The notes under the pieces were generated by a model. It searched no databases, was not told the origin of the DNA, and saw nothing but the letters and a program-made list of their open reading frames with translations. The position numbers and the translations under genes are program-made. Shown here piece by piece: positions 32,225 to 40,236 of a stretch of 64,000 nucleotides of DNA (position 1 is its first letter; the number at the start of each line of letters is the position of its first letter). Source of the stretch: Streptomyces roseoverticillatus (GTDB lineage: Bacteria; Actinomycetota; Actinomycetes; Streptomycetales; Streptomycetaceae); NCBI RefSeq assembly GCF_000719265.1, contig NZ_JOFL01000016.1, forward strand, positions 310,001 to 374,000. The letters run 5' to 3'.

Positions 32225-34462
32225 TCAGTGCTCCCTGACCAGTTCGGCGTACGGGCCCCCGGCCGCGGCCAGGTGCTCGTGGCGCCCGCGTTCGACGACC
32301 GTGCCGCGGTCGAGGACGAGGATCTCGTCGCTGTCGCGCACGGTGCTCAGCCGGTGGGCGATGACGACGCAAGCGCAGCCGCGGCGGCGCAGGTTGTCCA
32401 TGACGGTCTGCTCGGTGACCGCGTCGAGGGCGCTGGTCACCTCGTCCAGGACCAGGACGCTGGGGCGGCGCACGAGCGCGCGGGCGATCTCCAGGCGCTG
32501 GCGCTGGCCGCCGGAGAAGTTGCGGCCGTCCTGCTCGACGCGGCTGTGGATGCCGCCGGGGCGGCGGGCGACGACGTCGTACACGGCGGCGTCCTGCAGG
32601 GCGGCGACCACGGCGTCGTCGGGAACGGAGGGGTCCCACAGGGCGACGTTGTCGCGGACGGTGCCCTCGAAGAGGAAGACGTCCTGGTCGACGAAGGAGA
32701 CGGAGGCGGCGAGCGCGCCGCGCGGGATGTCCTCCAGGCGCATCCCGTCGATGCGGACGGTGCCCTCCCAGGGCGCGTAGAGGCCGGATATCAGCCGGGA
32801 GACGGTGGACTTGCCGCTGCCGGAGCCGCCGACGAGGGCGATCTGCTGCCCGGGGCCGGCGGAGAGCGAGAAGTCCTTCAGCAGCGGGGCGTCGAGGGGG
32901 CTGTAGCCGAAGGTGATGCCGTCCAGCTCCACGTGGCCCTTGAGGCGGCGGGTGGCGGCGGGTGGCTCGCGGCGCGCGTGGACCGGGTCGACGGGGAAGT
33001 TCTCGACGTCCTTGAGGCGGGCGACGTCGGCGGCGAAGTCCTGGATGCGGCCGGCCACGCCGTTGAGCCGGGTGATCGGCGCGGTGAAGCCGGTCACGAG
33101 GGCCTGGAAGGCGACGAGGAGGCCGACGGAGAGGTGTCCCTCGACGGCTCGCAGGCCGCCGATGGCGAGGATCAGCGCGCTGTTGAGGGCGGCGAGGGTG
33201 GGCGCGGCGACCGCCAGCCAGGCGCTGGGCACGCCGAGCTGCTGCTGGACGTCGAGGGTGACGGCGTGCCGGCCCGCCCAGCGGCGGAAGAAGCCGTTCT
33301 CGCCGCCGGTCGCCTTCATCGTTTCGATGAGCTGCAGGCCGCTGTAGGAGGTGTTGGTGAGCCGTGCGCTCTCGGCGCGCAGCTTCTGGGTGCCGGTGGC
33401 CCGCACGCGGACCACGATGCGCAGGGCGAGGACGTTGAGGAGCGCGATGCCGATGCCTACGACGGTGAGCTGCGGGTCGTACGTCCACAGCAGCACGGCG
33501 TAGAGGACGACGACCACCGCGTCGACCCCGGCCGCGGCGAGGTCCCGTGCGAGGGTCTCGGCGACCGCGTCGTTGGATCGCAGGCGCTGGACGAGGTCGG
33601 CCGGGTTGCGCTGGGCGTAGAAGGTGACCGGGAGCCTGAGCAGGTGGCGCAGGAAGCGGGCGCTGCCCAGGGTGGAGGAGATGATGCGGCCGCGCAGCAG
33701 GTTGGCCTGCTGCAGCGCGGTGAGCGTGGCGGTGAGCACGAGGGCGGTCGCCATGGACGCGAAGAGCACGCCCAGCAGGGAGGTCCGGCCACTGATCAGG
33801 AACGTGTCGATGTACGTGCGGCTCAGCGCGGGCACCGCCGCGCCGACGGCCACCAGCAGGAGGCTGGAGAGGACGGCGGCGATCATGGTGCCGGACGTGC
33901 CGCGCAGCCGGGCGGGCATCGCGCCCATGACGCCGGGGCGGCGGCCGGCGCGGCGGAAGTCCGGGCCGGGTTCGAAGGTGAGCACGACGCCGGTGAAGGC
34001 GGAGTCGAACTCCTCCATCGGGACGAACCGGCGGCCCTTGGCGGGGTCGTTGACGTAGACGCCCCGGCGGCCGAACCGGCGGCCCGTGCCGTCGTAGACG
34101 ACGTAGTGGTTGAACTCCCAGAACAGGACGGCCGGGGCGCGCACCCCGGCGAGGGCGGCCAGGTCCATCTGCATGCCCTTGGCCGTCAGCCCGTAGCTGC
34201 GGGCGGCCTTGAGGAGGTTGCTGGCGCGGGAGCCGTCGCGGGAGACGCCGCAGGCGATGCGGAGCTCTTCGAGGGGGACGAAGCGGCCGTGGTGGCCGAG
34301 CACCATGGCGAGCGCGGCGGCGCCGCACTCGACGGCCTCCATCTGCAGGACGGTGGGGGTGCGTACGGTCTTGGGCGTACGCGTGGTCTTGGAAGTGCGT
34401 ACGGACTTCTGCCGGCCGGCGGAGGGCGCGGGCGCGGTCCGGCGGCGGCGCGCGGCGGTCAC
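32225..34462 (-). CDS. NHLM-type ABC transporter with C39 leader peptidase
   Basis: A 745-residue bacteriocin-type exporter. The N-terminal C39 peptidase has Gln40 and Cys46 in LQMEAVECGAAAL, His119 in EFNHYVVYDG and Asp139 in VNDPAKG: a complete catalytic set. Then a membrane domain (about 180-450), and an ATPase with GGSGSGKST, FSGGQRQRL and SVLVLDEVTSALD. It cleaves after a double Gly and exports the core. The first 35 residues are a basic Arg/Thr/Lys stretch with near-repeats. The GTG overlaps the HlyD stop by four bases; the second ABC gene starts one base after its stop. Confidence 0.93.
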   Translation of the reverse strand: MTAARRRRTAPAPSAGRQKSVRTSKTTRTPKTVRTPTVLQMEAVECGAAALAMVLGHHGRFVPLEELRIACGVSRDGSRASNLLKAARSYGLTAKGMQMDLAALAGVRAPAVLFWEFNHYVVYDGTGRRFGRRGVYVNDPAKGRRFVPMEEFDSAFTGVVLTFEPGPDFRRAGRRPGVMGAMPARLRGTSGTMIAAVLSSLLLVAVGAAVPALSRTYIDTFLISGRTSLLGVLFASMATALVLTATLTALQQANLLRGRIISSTLGSARFLRHLLRLPVTFYAQRNPADLVQRLRSNDAVAETLARDLAAAGVDAVVVVLYAVLLWTYDPQLTVVGIGIALLNVLALRIVVRVRATGTQKLRAESARLTNTSYSGLQLIETMKATGGENGFFRRWAGRHAVTLDVQQQLGVPSAWLAVAAPTLAALNSALILAIGGLRAVEGHLSVGLLVAFQALVTGFTAPITRLNGVAGRIQDFAADVARLKDVENFPVDPVHARREPPAATRRLKGHVELDGITFGYSPLDAPLLKDFSLSAGPGQQIALVGGSGSGKSTVSRLISGLYAPWEGTVRIDGMRLEDIPRGALAASVSFVDQDVFLFEGTVRDNVALWDPSVPDDAVVAALQDAAVYDVVARRPGGIHSRVEQDGRNFSGGQRQRLEIARALVRRPSVLVLDEVTSALDAVTEQTVMDNLRRRGCACVVIAHRLSTVRDSDEILVLDRGTVVERGRHEHLAAAGGPYAELVREH

Positions 34463-35265
34463 GGCAGCAGCCAGTCGACGGGCCGCTGGTCGGCGAGGCG
34501 GACGGCGCCGGTGACCGGCGTGGTGGAGTCGACGGCGTACGGGGGCCCGCTCGCGACGGACCAGCGGTAGCCGGACGTCGTGGCGGACGAGCGCTCCAGG
34601 CGTACGAGCACGGCCACGGGGTTGCCCTGCCGGGTGAACCGGTCGGCGAGCCGGTTGTCGCCGAGGAAACCGGCGATCTGCGCCGTGCTCTGGGGTGCCC
34701 GGCCGACGGCCTGGACGCGGCCGCGCAGCACGCCGAACTTCTCGCGGGGGACGGACTCGACGCTCAGGTCGACGGAGGCACCCACGGGGATCGCGCCGCC
34801 GCTCCCGCCCGGCACGTACAGCATGGCCACCAGCGGGTCGTCCGGGTTCGTCACCCGTTCCACGGTCGCCACGTCCGCTCCGGTCGTCACGACCGCGCCC
34901 GTCCTGGCGACCAGGGACGTCACCCGTCCCCCGGCCACGACGCTCACGGTCCGCTCTCCGCGGTCCGTGCTGACCCGCAGCAGGGGTGCGCCCGGGGCCA
35001 GCAACTGGCCCTCCCGGGCGAGGACTCCGGTGACCTGGCCCGCGTACGGGCTCTGCAGCAGATAACTGCCCTCGGCGCGCGTGAGAATGCCCGGCGCGCT
35101 CAACCTGGACGTAACGGACCCGGTGAACGCCCAGAAAGCGGCGGCGGCGACAACGGCGAGCGTGACAGCCAGCACGAGCCGCCCCTGCGGGCGCGCGAAC
35201 CGTACGGGCAGATCGAGTTCTTCGGGCGATTGCAGCTTGGAAAGCGCCTGCTGGCGGAACTGCAC
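34459..35265 (-). CDS. HlyD-like membrane fusion protein of the NHLM export system
   Basis: A 268-residue accessory secretion protein. One N-terminal membrane helix (about 29-48) follows a short cytosolic part, then a periplasmic-type domain with lipoyl/barrel-sandwich halves (SPYAGQVTGVLAREGQLLAPGAPLLRV and GRVTSLVARTGAVVTTGADVATV, residues about 72-145). It would link the ABC exporter to the cell envelope. First of the three export genes, 145 bases after the precursor gene with a hairpin between. Confidence 0.88.
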   Translation of the reverse strand: MQFRQQALSKLQSPEELDLPVRFARPQGRLVLAVTLAVVAAAAFWAFTGSVTSRLSAPGILTRAEGSYLLQSPYAGQVTGVLAREGQLLAPGAPLLRVSTDRGERTVSVVAGGRVTSLVARTGAVVTTGADVATVERVTNPDDPLVAMLYVPGGSGGAIPVGASVDLSVESVPREKFGVLRGRVQAVGRAPQSTAQIAGFLGDNRLADRFTRQGNPVAVLVRLERSSATTSGYRWSVASGPPYAVDSTTPVTGAVRLADQRPVDWLLP

Positions 35266-35330
35266 GGACTATTCCTTCGACTGCATTCGTGACACGGGTA
35301 CTGAAATGTACGACGGAAATGCGGGCAGCC

Positions 35331-35367
35331 GTGAACCCCGGAACAGGGGAGGAGTTCCGGGATTCAC
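35331..35367 (-). terminator. stem-loop between precursor and export genes (attenuator-like)
   Basis: GTGAACCCCGGAAC (35331-35344) and GTTCCGGGATTCAC (35354-35367) pair at 13 of 14 positions around a nine-base loop. Lying between the peptide gene and the HlyD gene, it would end most transcripts after the precursor and let a few run into the export genes, a common layout in bacteriocin operons. Confidence 0.6.
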
Positions 35368-35376
35368 AGGCGGCGT

Positions 35377-35416
35377 ATTCTCAGAGGTTCTCGGAGATTC
35401 TCAGAGGATCTCAGAG
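35377..35416 (-). repeat. four tandem 10-bp repeats over the precursor stop codon
   Basis: Reading the minus strand, units CTCTGAGATC, CTCTGAGAAT, CTCCGAGAAC and CTCTGAGAAT follow one another. The first contains the last Leu codon and TGA stop of the precursor gene. Possibly replication slippage; no function is known. Confidence 0.8.
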
Positions 35417-35629
35417 ACCGGCGATGCCGGCGTGCACGCCGACGATGCCCTCGACCTGACCGGCCACGCCCGGGACGGCCTGGACGGTGTTGAGCGAGGT
35501 CACGGTGCCGAGGACGTTGTGAACGTCGCCGGTCACGGCGCCGAGCAGGCCACCGGAAATGCTCACACCGCCGGAGACGGCGTCCAGCTCGGCGTCGGCG
35601 ATCTCACGGGTCTCGAGGTTGTCACGCAT
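35411..35629 (-). CDS. double-glycine precursor peptide for the NHLM exporter
   Basis: A 72-residue peptide. The leader of 21 residues (MRDNLETREIADAELDAVSG plus G) ends in the classic ELDAVSGG double-glycine site for C39 peptidases. The 51-residue core is made of Gly, Val, Ala, Leu, Ser, Thr with no Cys, Lys or Arg and several GxxxG motifs (GGLLG, GAVTG, GQVEG, GVHAG). No lanthionine synthetase or other modifying enzyme is nearby, so it may be exported unmodified. ATG 35629 has GAAGG ten bases upstream. The lack of positive charge is unusual for a bacteriocin. Confidence 0.85.
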   Translation of the reverse strand: MRDNLETREIADAELDAVSGGVSISGGLLGAVTGDVHNVLGTVTSLNTVQAVPGVAGQVEGIVGVHAGIAGL

Positions 35630-36133
35630 GATTGCGCACCCTTCGTTCGTCTGAATGTTTCCTAATTGCCACGTCGGCATTGCCACGCCGGCATTGCCAC
35701 GTTGACATTCCGCATCGGCCCGGCCGGATCGGCCACCGTTCAAAGAGCCGGTTGCGGTGCCGCAGATATAAGCATGCGAACGGGTGGCACGGCCAACCGT
35801 GTTGCCGCTCCGACGCCTTTCCCGAGGACGTGCTTTCGGATTCCTTCGCGGGATCATCACAAGTCCTTCACAAGATCGAGTAACAGATACAAGGGGACCA
35901 AGATCCTCGCGGAACATAAATGGACACACGCCCACCAAGCGCGTCGGGCATAACCGGCATATTGCGGCGCGGGATGGAGGGGCTACCGCGGGTACCCGGA
36001 GGATGTGGAGATTTGCCGAAACGACGGTGGGTGACGCGCCGGGCACCGACCGCGATGACCTGCAGGTAACCACGCACTTCCACGTGCGTACTTGAGGACT
36101 CCCCGGATCAGCGCCCGGTGACCCGGCCCGGGC
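35630..36133 (-). promoter_or_regulatory. 504-bp intergenic region upstream of the precursor gene
   Basis: No convincing gene. Starting 36 bases before the precursor ATG, three near-identical 14-bp direct repeats (ATTGCCACGYCGGC type) cover 35665-35706, with a weaker fourth to 35720. They lie in the leader or promoter and may bind a regulator. The remainder to 35950 is relatively AT-rich. A hairpin near 36080 probably ends the mgtC transcript. Confidence 0.55.
36072..36089 (-). terminator. small hairpin downstream of mgtC
   Basis: ACGCAC-TTCCAC-GTGCGT, a 6-bp stem about 45 bases after the mgtC stop. Weak but suitably placed. Confidence 0.4.
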
Positions 36134-36928
36134 TCACCGCCCCGTGAAGAAGTCCCGGACCCGGCGACGGCCGCGGCGCTCGGCCGTGTAGTCGTCGTCG
36201 GAGTCGTCGTCGGGGCCCTGCAGGACGGTCCAGCTGACGGCGGAGACGGCGGGTTCGAGGGAGAGACGGCTGACGGCCTCCTCCAGGAGGCTGTCGTCGC
36301 GGCGTTCCGTGGTGAGGTCGGCCGAGACGGTGACCTTGCCGGGGGCCTCGGCGTCCGCGCTGTAGACCGAGCGCAGGCGGAAGCCGGGGCGGGCGACGGC
36401 CTGGACGACGAGGGTGCGGACGTGGGCCTCCTCCGGCTCGGTGCACACGACCTCGAAGTGGTAGTCGGTGGCCACTTCCGCGCCGCCGTGCGGACCCCGG
36501 TCGAGCCCGCGGGCCAGCGGCCGCAGCAGGGTGTTGGCGCCGACGACGCCCACCGTGCCGAGCGCGGCCACCACGTACAGCCCGGTCCCGGCGAGGGCTC
36601 CGACGGCGGCCGAGCACCACAGGGTGGCCGCGGTGTTGAGGCCGCGCACGCTCAGCCCGTCCCGCATGATGACGCCCGCGCCGAGGAAGCCGATGCCGGA
36701 GACGATCTGCGCGGCGACGCGGGAGCCGTCGTAGCCCGTGGTGCTCGTCGCGGCGGCGAAGCCGTACTGCGAGAGCAGGACGAAGAGGGCGGATCCGGCC
36801 GCGACCAGCGCGTTGGTGCGCAGGCCCGCCATCCGGGCCCGCCACTGGCGCTCCAGTCCGATGATCGCACCGAAGCCCAGGCCGGCCGCGATGTTGGCCG
36901 CCATGTGCCATTCGTTGACCACAACCAT
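36134..36928 (-). CDS. mgtC: MgtC/SapB family membrane protein
   Basis: A 264-residue protein with four to five N-terminal membrane helices (AAGLGFGAIIGLERQWRAR, AGLRTNALVAAGSALFVLLS, IVSGIGFLGAGVIMRDG and GLNTAATLWCSAAVGALAG are the conserved MgtC blocks) and a cytoplasmic ACT-like C-terminal domain of about 110 residues. MgtC proteins act under Mg2+ limitation and modulate ATP synthase or other pumps; they do not carry Mg2+ themselves. ATG 36928 has GAGGAAGG upstream. It follows mgtA by 35 bases in one operon. Confidence 0.92.
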   Translation of the reverse strand: MVVVNEWHMAANIAAGLGFGAIIGLERQWRARMAGLRTNALVAAGSALFVLLSQYGFAAATSTTGYDGSRVAAQIVSGIGFLGAGVIMRDGLSVRGLNTAATLWCSAAVGALAGTGLYVVAALGTVGVVGANTLLRPLARGLDRGPHGGAEVATDYHFEVVCTEPEEAHVRTLVVQAVARPGFRLRSVYSADAEAPGKVTVSADLTTERRDDSLLEEAVSRLSLEPAVSAVSWTVLQGPDDDSDDDYTAERRGRRRVRDFFTGR

Positions 36929-36963
36929 GATCCACCTTCCTCGTCGGTATCCCTATCGGCCGG

Positions 36964-39762
36964 TCACAGCCAGGTGTTGAATCGCCGGATGTACCAGGTT
37001 TTGACCGCCTGCGTCAGGGCGCAGTACGCGAGCAGGATCGCGATCAGCCACGGGAAGTAGCCCATCGGCAGCGCCTCCATCGACAGCGCCGGGGCCAGCG
37101 GCGAGAACGGCAGGAGGAGGCCGAACGCCATCACCACGGCGGTCATCACCATCACCGGCGCCGAGGCCCGGGAGCCGAGGAACGGCACCTTGCGGGTGCG
37201 GATCATGTGGACGATGAGGGTCTGGGACAGCAGCCCCTCGACGAACCACCCGGACTGGAACAGCGTCTGGCCCGCCTCGCTGTCCGCCCCGAACACGTTC
37301 CACAGCACCAGGAAGGTGGTGATGTCGAAGACCGAGCTGATCGGCCCGATGAAGAGCATGAACCGGGCGATGCCCTTGGCGTCCCACGTGCGCGGCCTGC
37401 GCAGGTACTCCGGGTCCATCCGGTCCCAGGGCGTGGCGAGCTGCGAGATGTCGTAGGCGAGGTTCTGCACCAGCAGGTGGATCGCCAGCATCGGCTGGAA
37501 GGGGATGAAGGCGCTGGCCACCAGGACCGAGAAGACGTTCCCGAAGTTCGAGCTCGCCGTCATCTTGATGTACTTGATGGTGTTGCCGAAGGTGGTGCGG
37601 CCCTGCTCGACGCCCTGCTCCAGGACCATCAGGTCCTTCTCCAGCAGGATGATGTCGGCCGACTCCTTGGCGATGTCGACGGCCGTGTCGACGGAGATGC
37701 CGACGTCGGCGTCGCGCAGCGCGGCGGCGTCGTTGATGCCGTCACCCAGGAAGCCGACCGTGTGCCCCTCGGCCTGGAGCGCCCGGACGATGCGGGCCTT
37801 CTGGACCGGGTTGGTCTTGGCGAAGACCGTCGTGGCGCGGACCAGGGTGCGCAGCTCCGCGTCGTCCAGGGCGTCGGCCTCCGCCCCGGTGACGACGGCG
37901 CCCACGTCGATGCCGACGCCGGCGCAGACGCGCGCCGCGACGAGCTCGTTGTCGCCGGTGACGACCTTGACGGCCACGCCCTTGCCGGCGAGGGCCCGCA
38001 GGGCCGCCGCGGCGTCGGCCTTCGGCGGGTCGAGGAAGGCGAGGAAGCCGACGAGGGTCAGGCCGTCCTCGTCCGCGACCGTGTAGGCGTCGCGGCCGGC
38101 GGGGAAGGTGCGGGTCGCGACGGCCAGCACGCGCAGGCCCTGCCGGTTGTTGTCCTCGGCGGTACGGGTCACGCGGCGGCGCAGCGCGGCGTCGAGCGCG
38201 GTGCGGCGGCCGCCGTCGGTCATGTGGGTGCACAGCGCGAGGACTTCCTCGACGGCGCCCTTGGTGATGAGGATGTGCTCGGCGGCGTCTCCGGGGCTGT
38301 CGAGGTCGTTGCGGCTCACGTCGTTGCGGCTCACGTCCTTGCGAGTGACCTCGCTGCGAGTGACCTCGTTGCGGCTCAGGACCACCGACATCCGGCGGCG
38401 GGCGAAGTCGAAGGGGATCTCGTCGACCTTGGTGAAGCGGGCGTCGACGACAACCTCCTCGGCCTCGAGCACGCGGTCGATGACCGCCCGGTCCATGAGG
38501 TTGCGCAGCCCGGTCTGGAAGTGGCTGTTGAGGTAGGCGTGTTCGAGGACCTCGGTGTCCTCCCGGCCGTGCGCGTCGAGGTAGCGGTCGAGGACGATGC
38601 GGTCCTCGGTGAGCGTGCCGGTCTTGTCCGTGCACAGCACGTCCATGGCGCCCAGGTTCTGGATGGCGTTGAGCCGCTTGACGACGACCTTGCGCTTCGA
38701 CATGGCGACGGCGCCGCGCGCGAGGTTCGTGGTGACGACCATCGGCAGCATCTCGGGCGTGAGGCCGACGGCCACGGCGACGGCGAACATGAACGCCTCG
38801 TCCCAGTCACCCTTGGTGAAGCCGTTGACGGCGAACACGAGCGGCACCATGACGAGCATGAACCGGATCAGCAGGAAGCTGACCTTCTTCACGCCGGCGT
38901 CGAAGGTGGTCTCGGGGCGCTCGCCGACGAGCGAGCCGGCCATCGACCCGAAGTAGGTGTCCGCGCCCGTGGCCACGACGACGCCGGTGGCGGTGCCGGA
39001 GGTCACCGAGGTGCCCATGAGGCAGAGGTTGTCGGCCTCTACGGGGTCGGTGGTCGTGGACTGGCCGTAGTCGTGGGTGCGGGTGTCGGCCTTGGCGACC
39101 GGCAGCGACTCGCCCGACAGCGCCGCCTGGCTGACCATCAGGTCCTTGGCGGTGAGCAGGCGCAGGTCCGCCGGGACGAGGTCGCCCGCGGCGAGGCGGA
39201 CGACGTCGCCGACGACGACCTGGTCCATCGGGATCTCGGCGGTGGCCGGGGCCGTGTTGCGGTCGGCGCGGCGCCGGACGGCGGTGGTCGTGGTGACGAG
39301 GGCGCGCAGGGCGGCCGCGGCGCCCGCCGAGCGGTGCTCCTGCCAGAACCGCAGCAGGCCGCTGACCAGCACCATCGCGCCGATGATGGGGATCTTGGGG
39401 TCGAACGGCTCCTCGTCGGCGACCTGCAGCCACTGCACATACATGACCGCCAGGAGGACGACCAGGATCATGATGAACGGGTTCCAGAAGGCCTTCGCGA
39501 GCTGCGCGTACCAGCGGGGGCCGGTGTCGTGCGCGACGACGTTCGCCCCGCCGCGGGCGAGTCGCAGCTCGGCGTCGTCCTGGCGCAGGCCGTGCGGGGT
39601 GGCGCGGGAGTCCTGCAGGACCTGCGCGGCCGGCCAGCCGCTGAGCCGGGCCAGCCGGTCGCCGGCGGCACGGGTACGGGCCTCCAGCTCGGCGGCCTTG
39701 CGCTCACGGCGGGTGCGGCCCGGCGGGGCGAGCTTGCGGGGGGCGAGGGTGGTGTTGGTCAT
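36964..39762 (-). CDS. mgtA: P-type Mg2+-transporting ATPase (MgtA/MgtB type)
   Basis: A 932-residue P3B-type ATPase importing Mg2+. Seen: ALSGESLPV (actuator), GLTPEMLPMVV in TM4, the phosphorylated Asp in CTDKTGTLTED, VVTGDNELVA, FLGDGINDAAALRDADVGISV hinge, and NLAYDISQLATPWDRMD in the C-terminal membrane part. Within the nucleotide-binding domain (about residues 462-486) are five tandem five-residue units of the type R-N-D-V-S, which normal MgtA lacks. ATG 39762 has GAGAGAGG upstream. The long 5' leader carries a small ORF, suggesting attenuation. Confidence 0.95.
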   Translation of the reverse strand: MTNTTLAPRKLAPPGRTRRERKAAELEARTRAAGDRLARLSGWPAAQVLQDSRATPHGLRQDDAELRLARGGANVVAHDTGPRWYAQLAKAFWNPFIMILVVLLAVMYVQWLQVADEEPFDPKIPIIGAMVLVSGLLRFWQEHRSAGAAAALRALVTTTTAVRRRADRNTAPATAEIPMDQVVVGDVVRLAAGDLVPADLRLLTAKDLMVSQAALSGESLPVAKADTRTHDYGQSTTTDPVEADNLCLMGTSVTSGTATGVVVATGADTYFGSMAGSLVGERPETTFDAGVKKVSFLLIRFMLVMVPLVFAVNGFTKGDWDEAFMFAVAVAVGLTPEMLPMVVTTNLARGAVAMSKRKVVVKRLNAIQNLGAMDVLCTDKTGTLTEDRIVLDRYLDAHGREDTEVLEHAYLNSHFQTGLRNLMDRAVIDRVLEAEEVVVDARFTKVDEIPFDFARRRMSVVLSRNEVTRSEVTRKDVSRNDVSRNDLDSPGDAAEHILITKGAVEEVLALCTHMTDGGRRTALDAALRRRVTRTAEDNNRQGLRVLAVATRTFPAGRDAYTVADEDGLTLVGFLAFLDPPKADAAAALRALAGKGVAVKVVTGDNELVAARVCAGVGIDVGAVVTGAEADALDDAELRTLVRATTVFAKTNPVQKARIVRALQAEGHTVGFLGDGINDAAALRDADVGISVDTAVDIAKESADIILLEKDLMVLEQGVEQGRTTFGNTIKYIKMTASSNFGNVFSVLVASAFIPFQPMLAIHLLVQNLAYDISQLATPWDRMDPEYLRRPRTWDAKGIARFMLFIGPISSVFDITTFLVLWNVFGADSEAGQTLFQSGWFVEGLLSQTLIVHMIRTRKVPFLGSRASAPVMVMTAVVMAFGLLLPFSPLAPALSMEALPMGYFPWLIAILLAYCALTQAVKTWYIRRFNTWL
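38305..38379 (-). repeat. in-frame 15-bp VNTR inside mgtA
   Basis: Five 15-bp units (38305, 38320, 38335, 38350, 38365), two of them identical, code for (N/S/K)(E/D)V(T/S)R. The unit length keeps the frame, so copy-number change would alter only a surface loop of the nucleotide-binding domain. Confidence 0.85.
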
Positions 39763-40236
39763 GGCGGAACCTCTCTCCCGGGCACGACGGCATGGCGGCA
39801 CGACGGCATGGCGGCACGACGTGGCCGCGCCGTGGCACGGAGGGGTGAAGGAATTGGTGCAGGGCAGCGCGAGGCGCCCCGGGCACGGAAAAGGAACGTC
39901 AGCGAACGTCAGAGGCCACGAAGGCCGGAATCACGACATCACTGAGCACGAAAAGGGAAAATCCACCGCCGTAGCGGGATACTCACAGAAAACGGCGCGG
40001 CCGACTCAACAGGCCCGACCACAGGCCCGGCAACCGGTCAGCTCAGCGCAGCGTACTGGCAAGGACTTCCCTCGGGACTCCGACTGGTCATCCCGATCAC
40101 CTCCTCGCTCGTACGTACACGATGCGGCACCGCGCGAAATACACGCCAAATGCGGCCGGAGCGGCACCTTCAGCGTCTAGCTTGCCATATGACGTCAAGC
40201 CGTCCGCAATCAGAAGGTAATACCAAGGTCAAAACC
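39763..40236 (-). promoter_or_regulatory. mgtA leader and divergent promoter region
   Basis: On the minus strand this holds a strongly initiated 17-codon ORF (40091-40038), then about 275 bases of leader before mgtA. The leader has two CGGGCCTGT direct repeats soon after the small ORF, a GC-rich inverted stretch near 39875, and a 16-bp tandem repeat (39781-39812, plus a partial third copy) just before the ribosome binding site. No clear M-box was recognised. The plus-strand part to 40236 carries the start of the VanJ-like gene. Confidence 0.6.
40038..40091 (-). CDS. putative leader peptide of mgtA
   Basis: A 17-codon ORF, MTSRSPEGSPCQYAALS, starts at ATG 40091 and stops at 40038. Its ribosome binding site GAGGAGGTGATC is almost perfectly complementary to the 16S rRNA tail and ideally spaced, far stronger than needed by chance. 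It lies ~275 bases before mgtA in the same orientation. In Salmonella, mgtA and mgtC leaders carry short ORFs (MgtL, MgtM) whose translation controls transcription; this could be an actinomycete counterpart. No homologue is recognised. Confidence 0.55.
   Translation of the reverse strand: MTSRSPEGSPCQYAALS

Noticed and set aside
35784..36095. Plus-strand 103-codon frame between the precursor gene and mgtC
   Set aside because: Codon use is unlike the rest of the window, with many A/T third positions, and no domain or ribosome binding site is present.
37207..39945. 912-codon plus-strand open frame opposite mgtA
   Set aside because: Antisense shadow; low-complexity Asp/Val/Gly/Arg sequence without motifs, while the minus strand has a full P-type ATPase.
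39763..40091. M-box (Mg2+) riboswitch before mgtA
   Set aside because: The conserved M-box sequence blocks were not found by eye; a covariance-model search (Rfam ykoK) would settle it.
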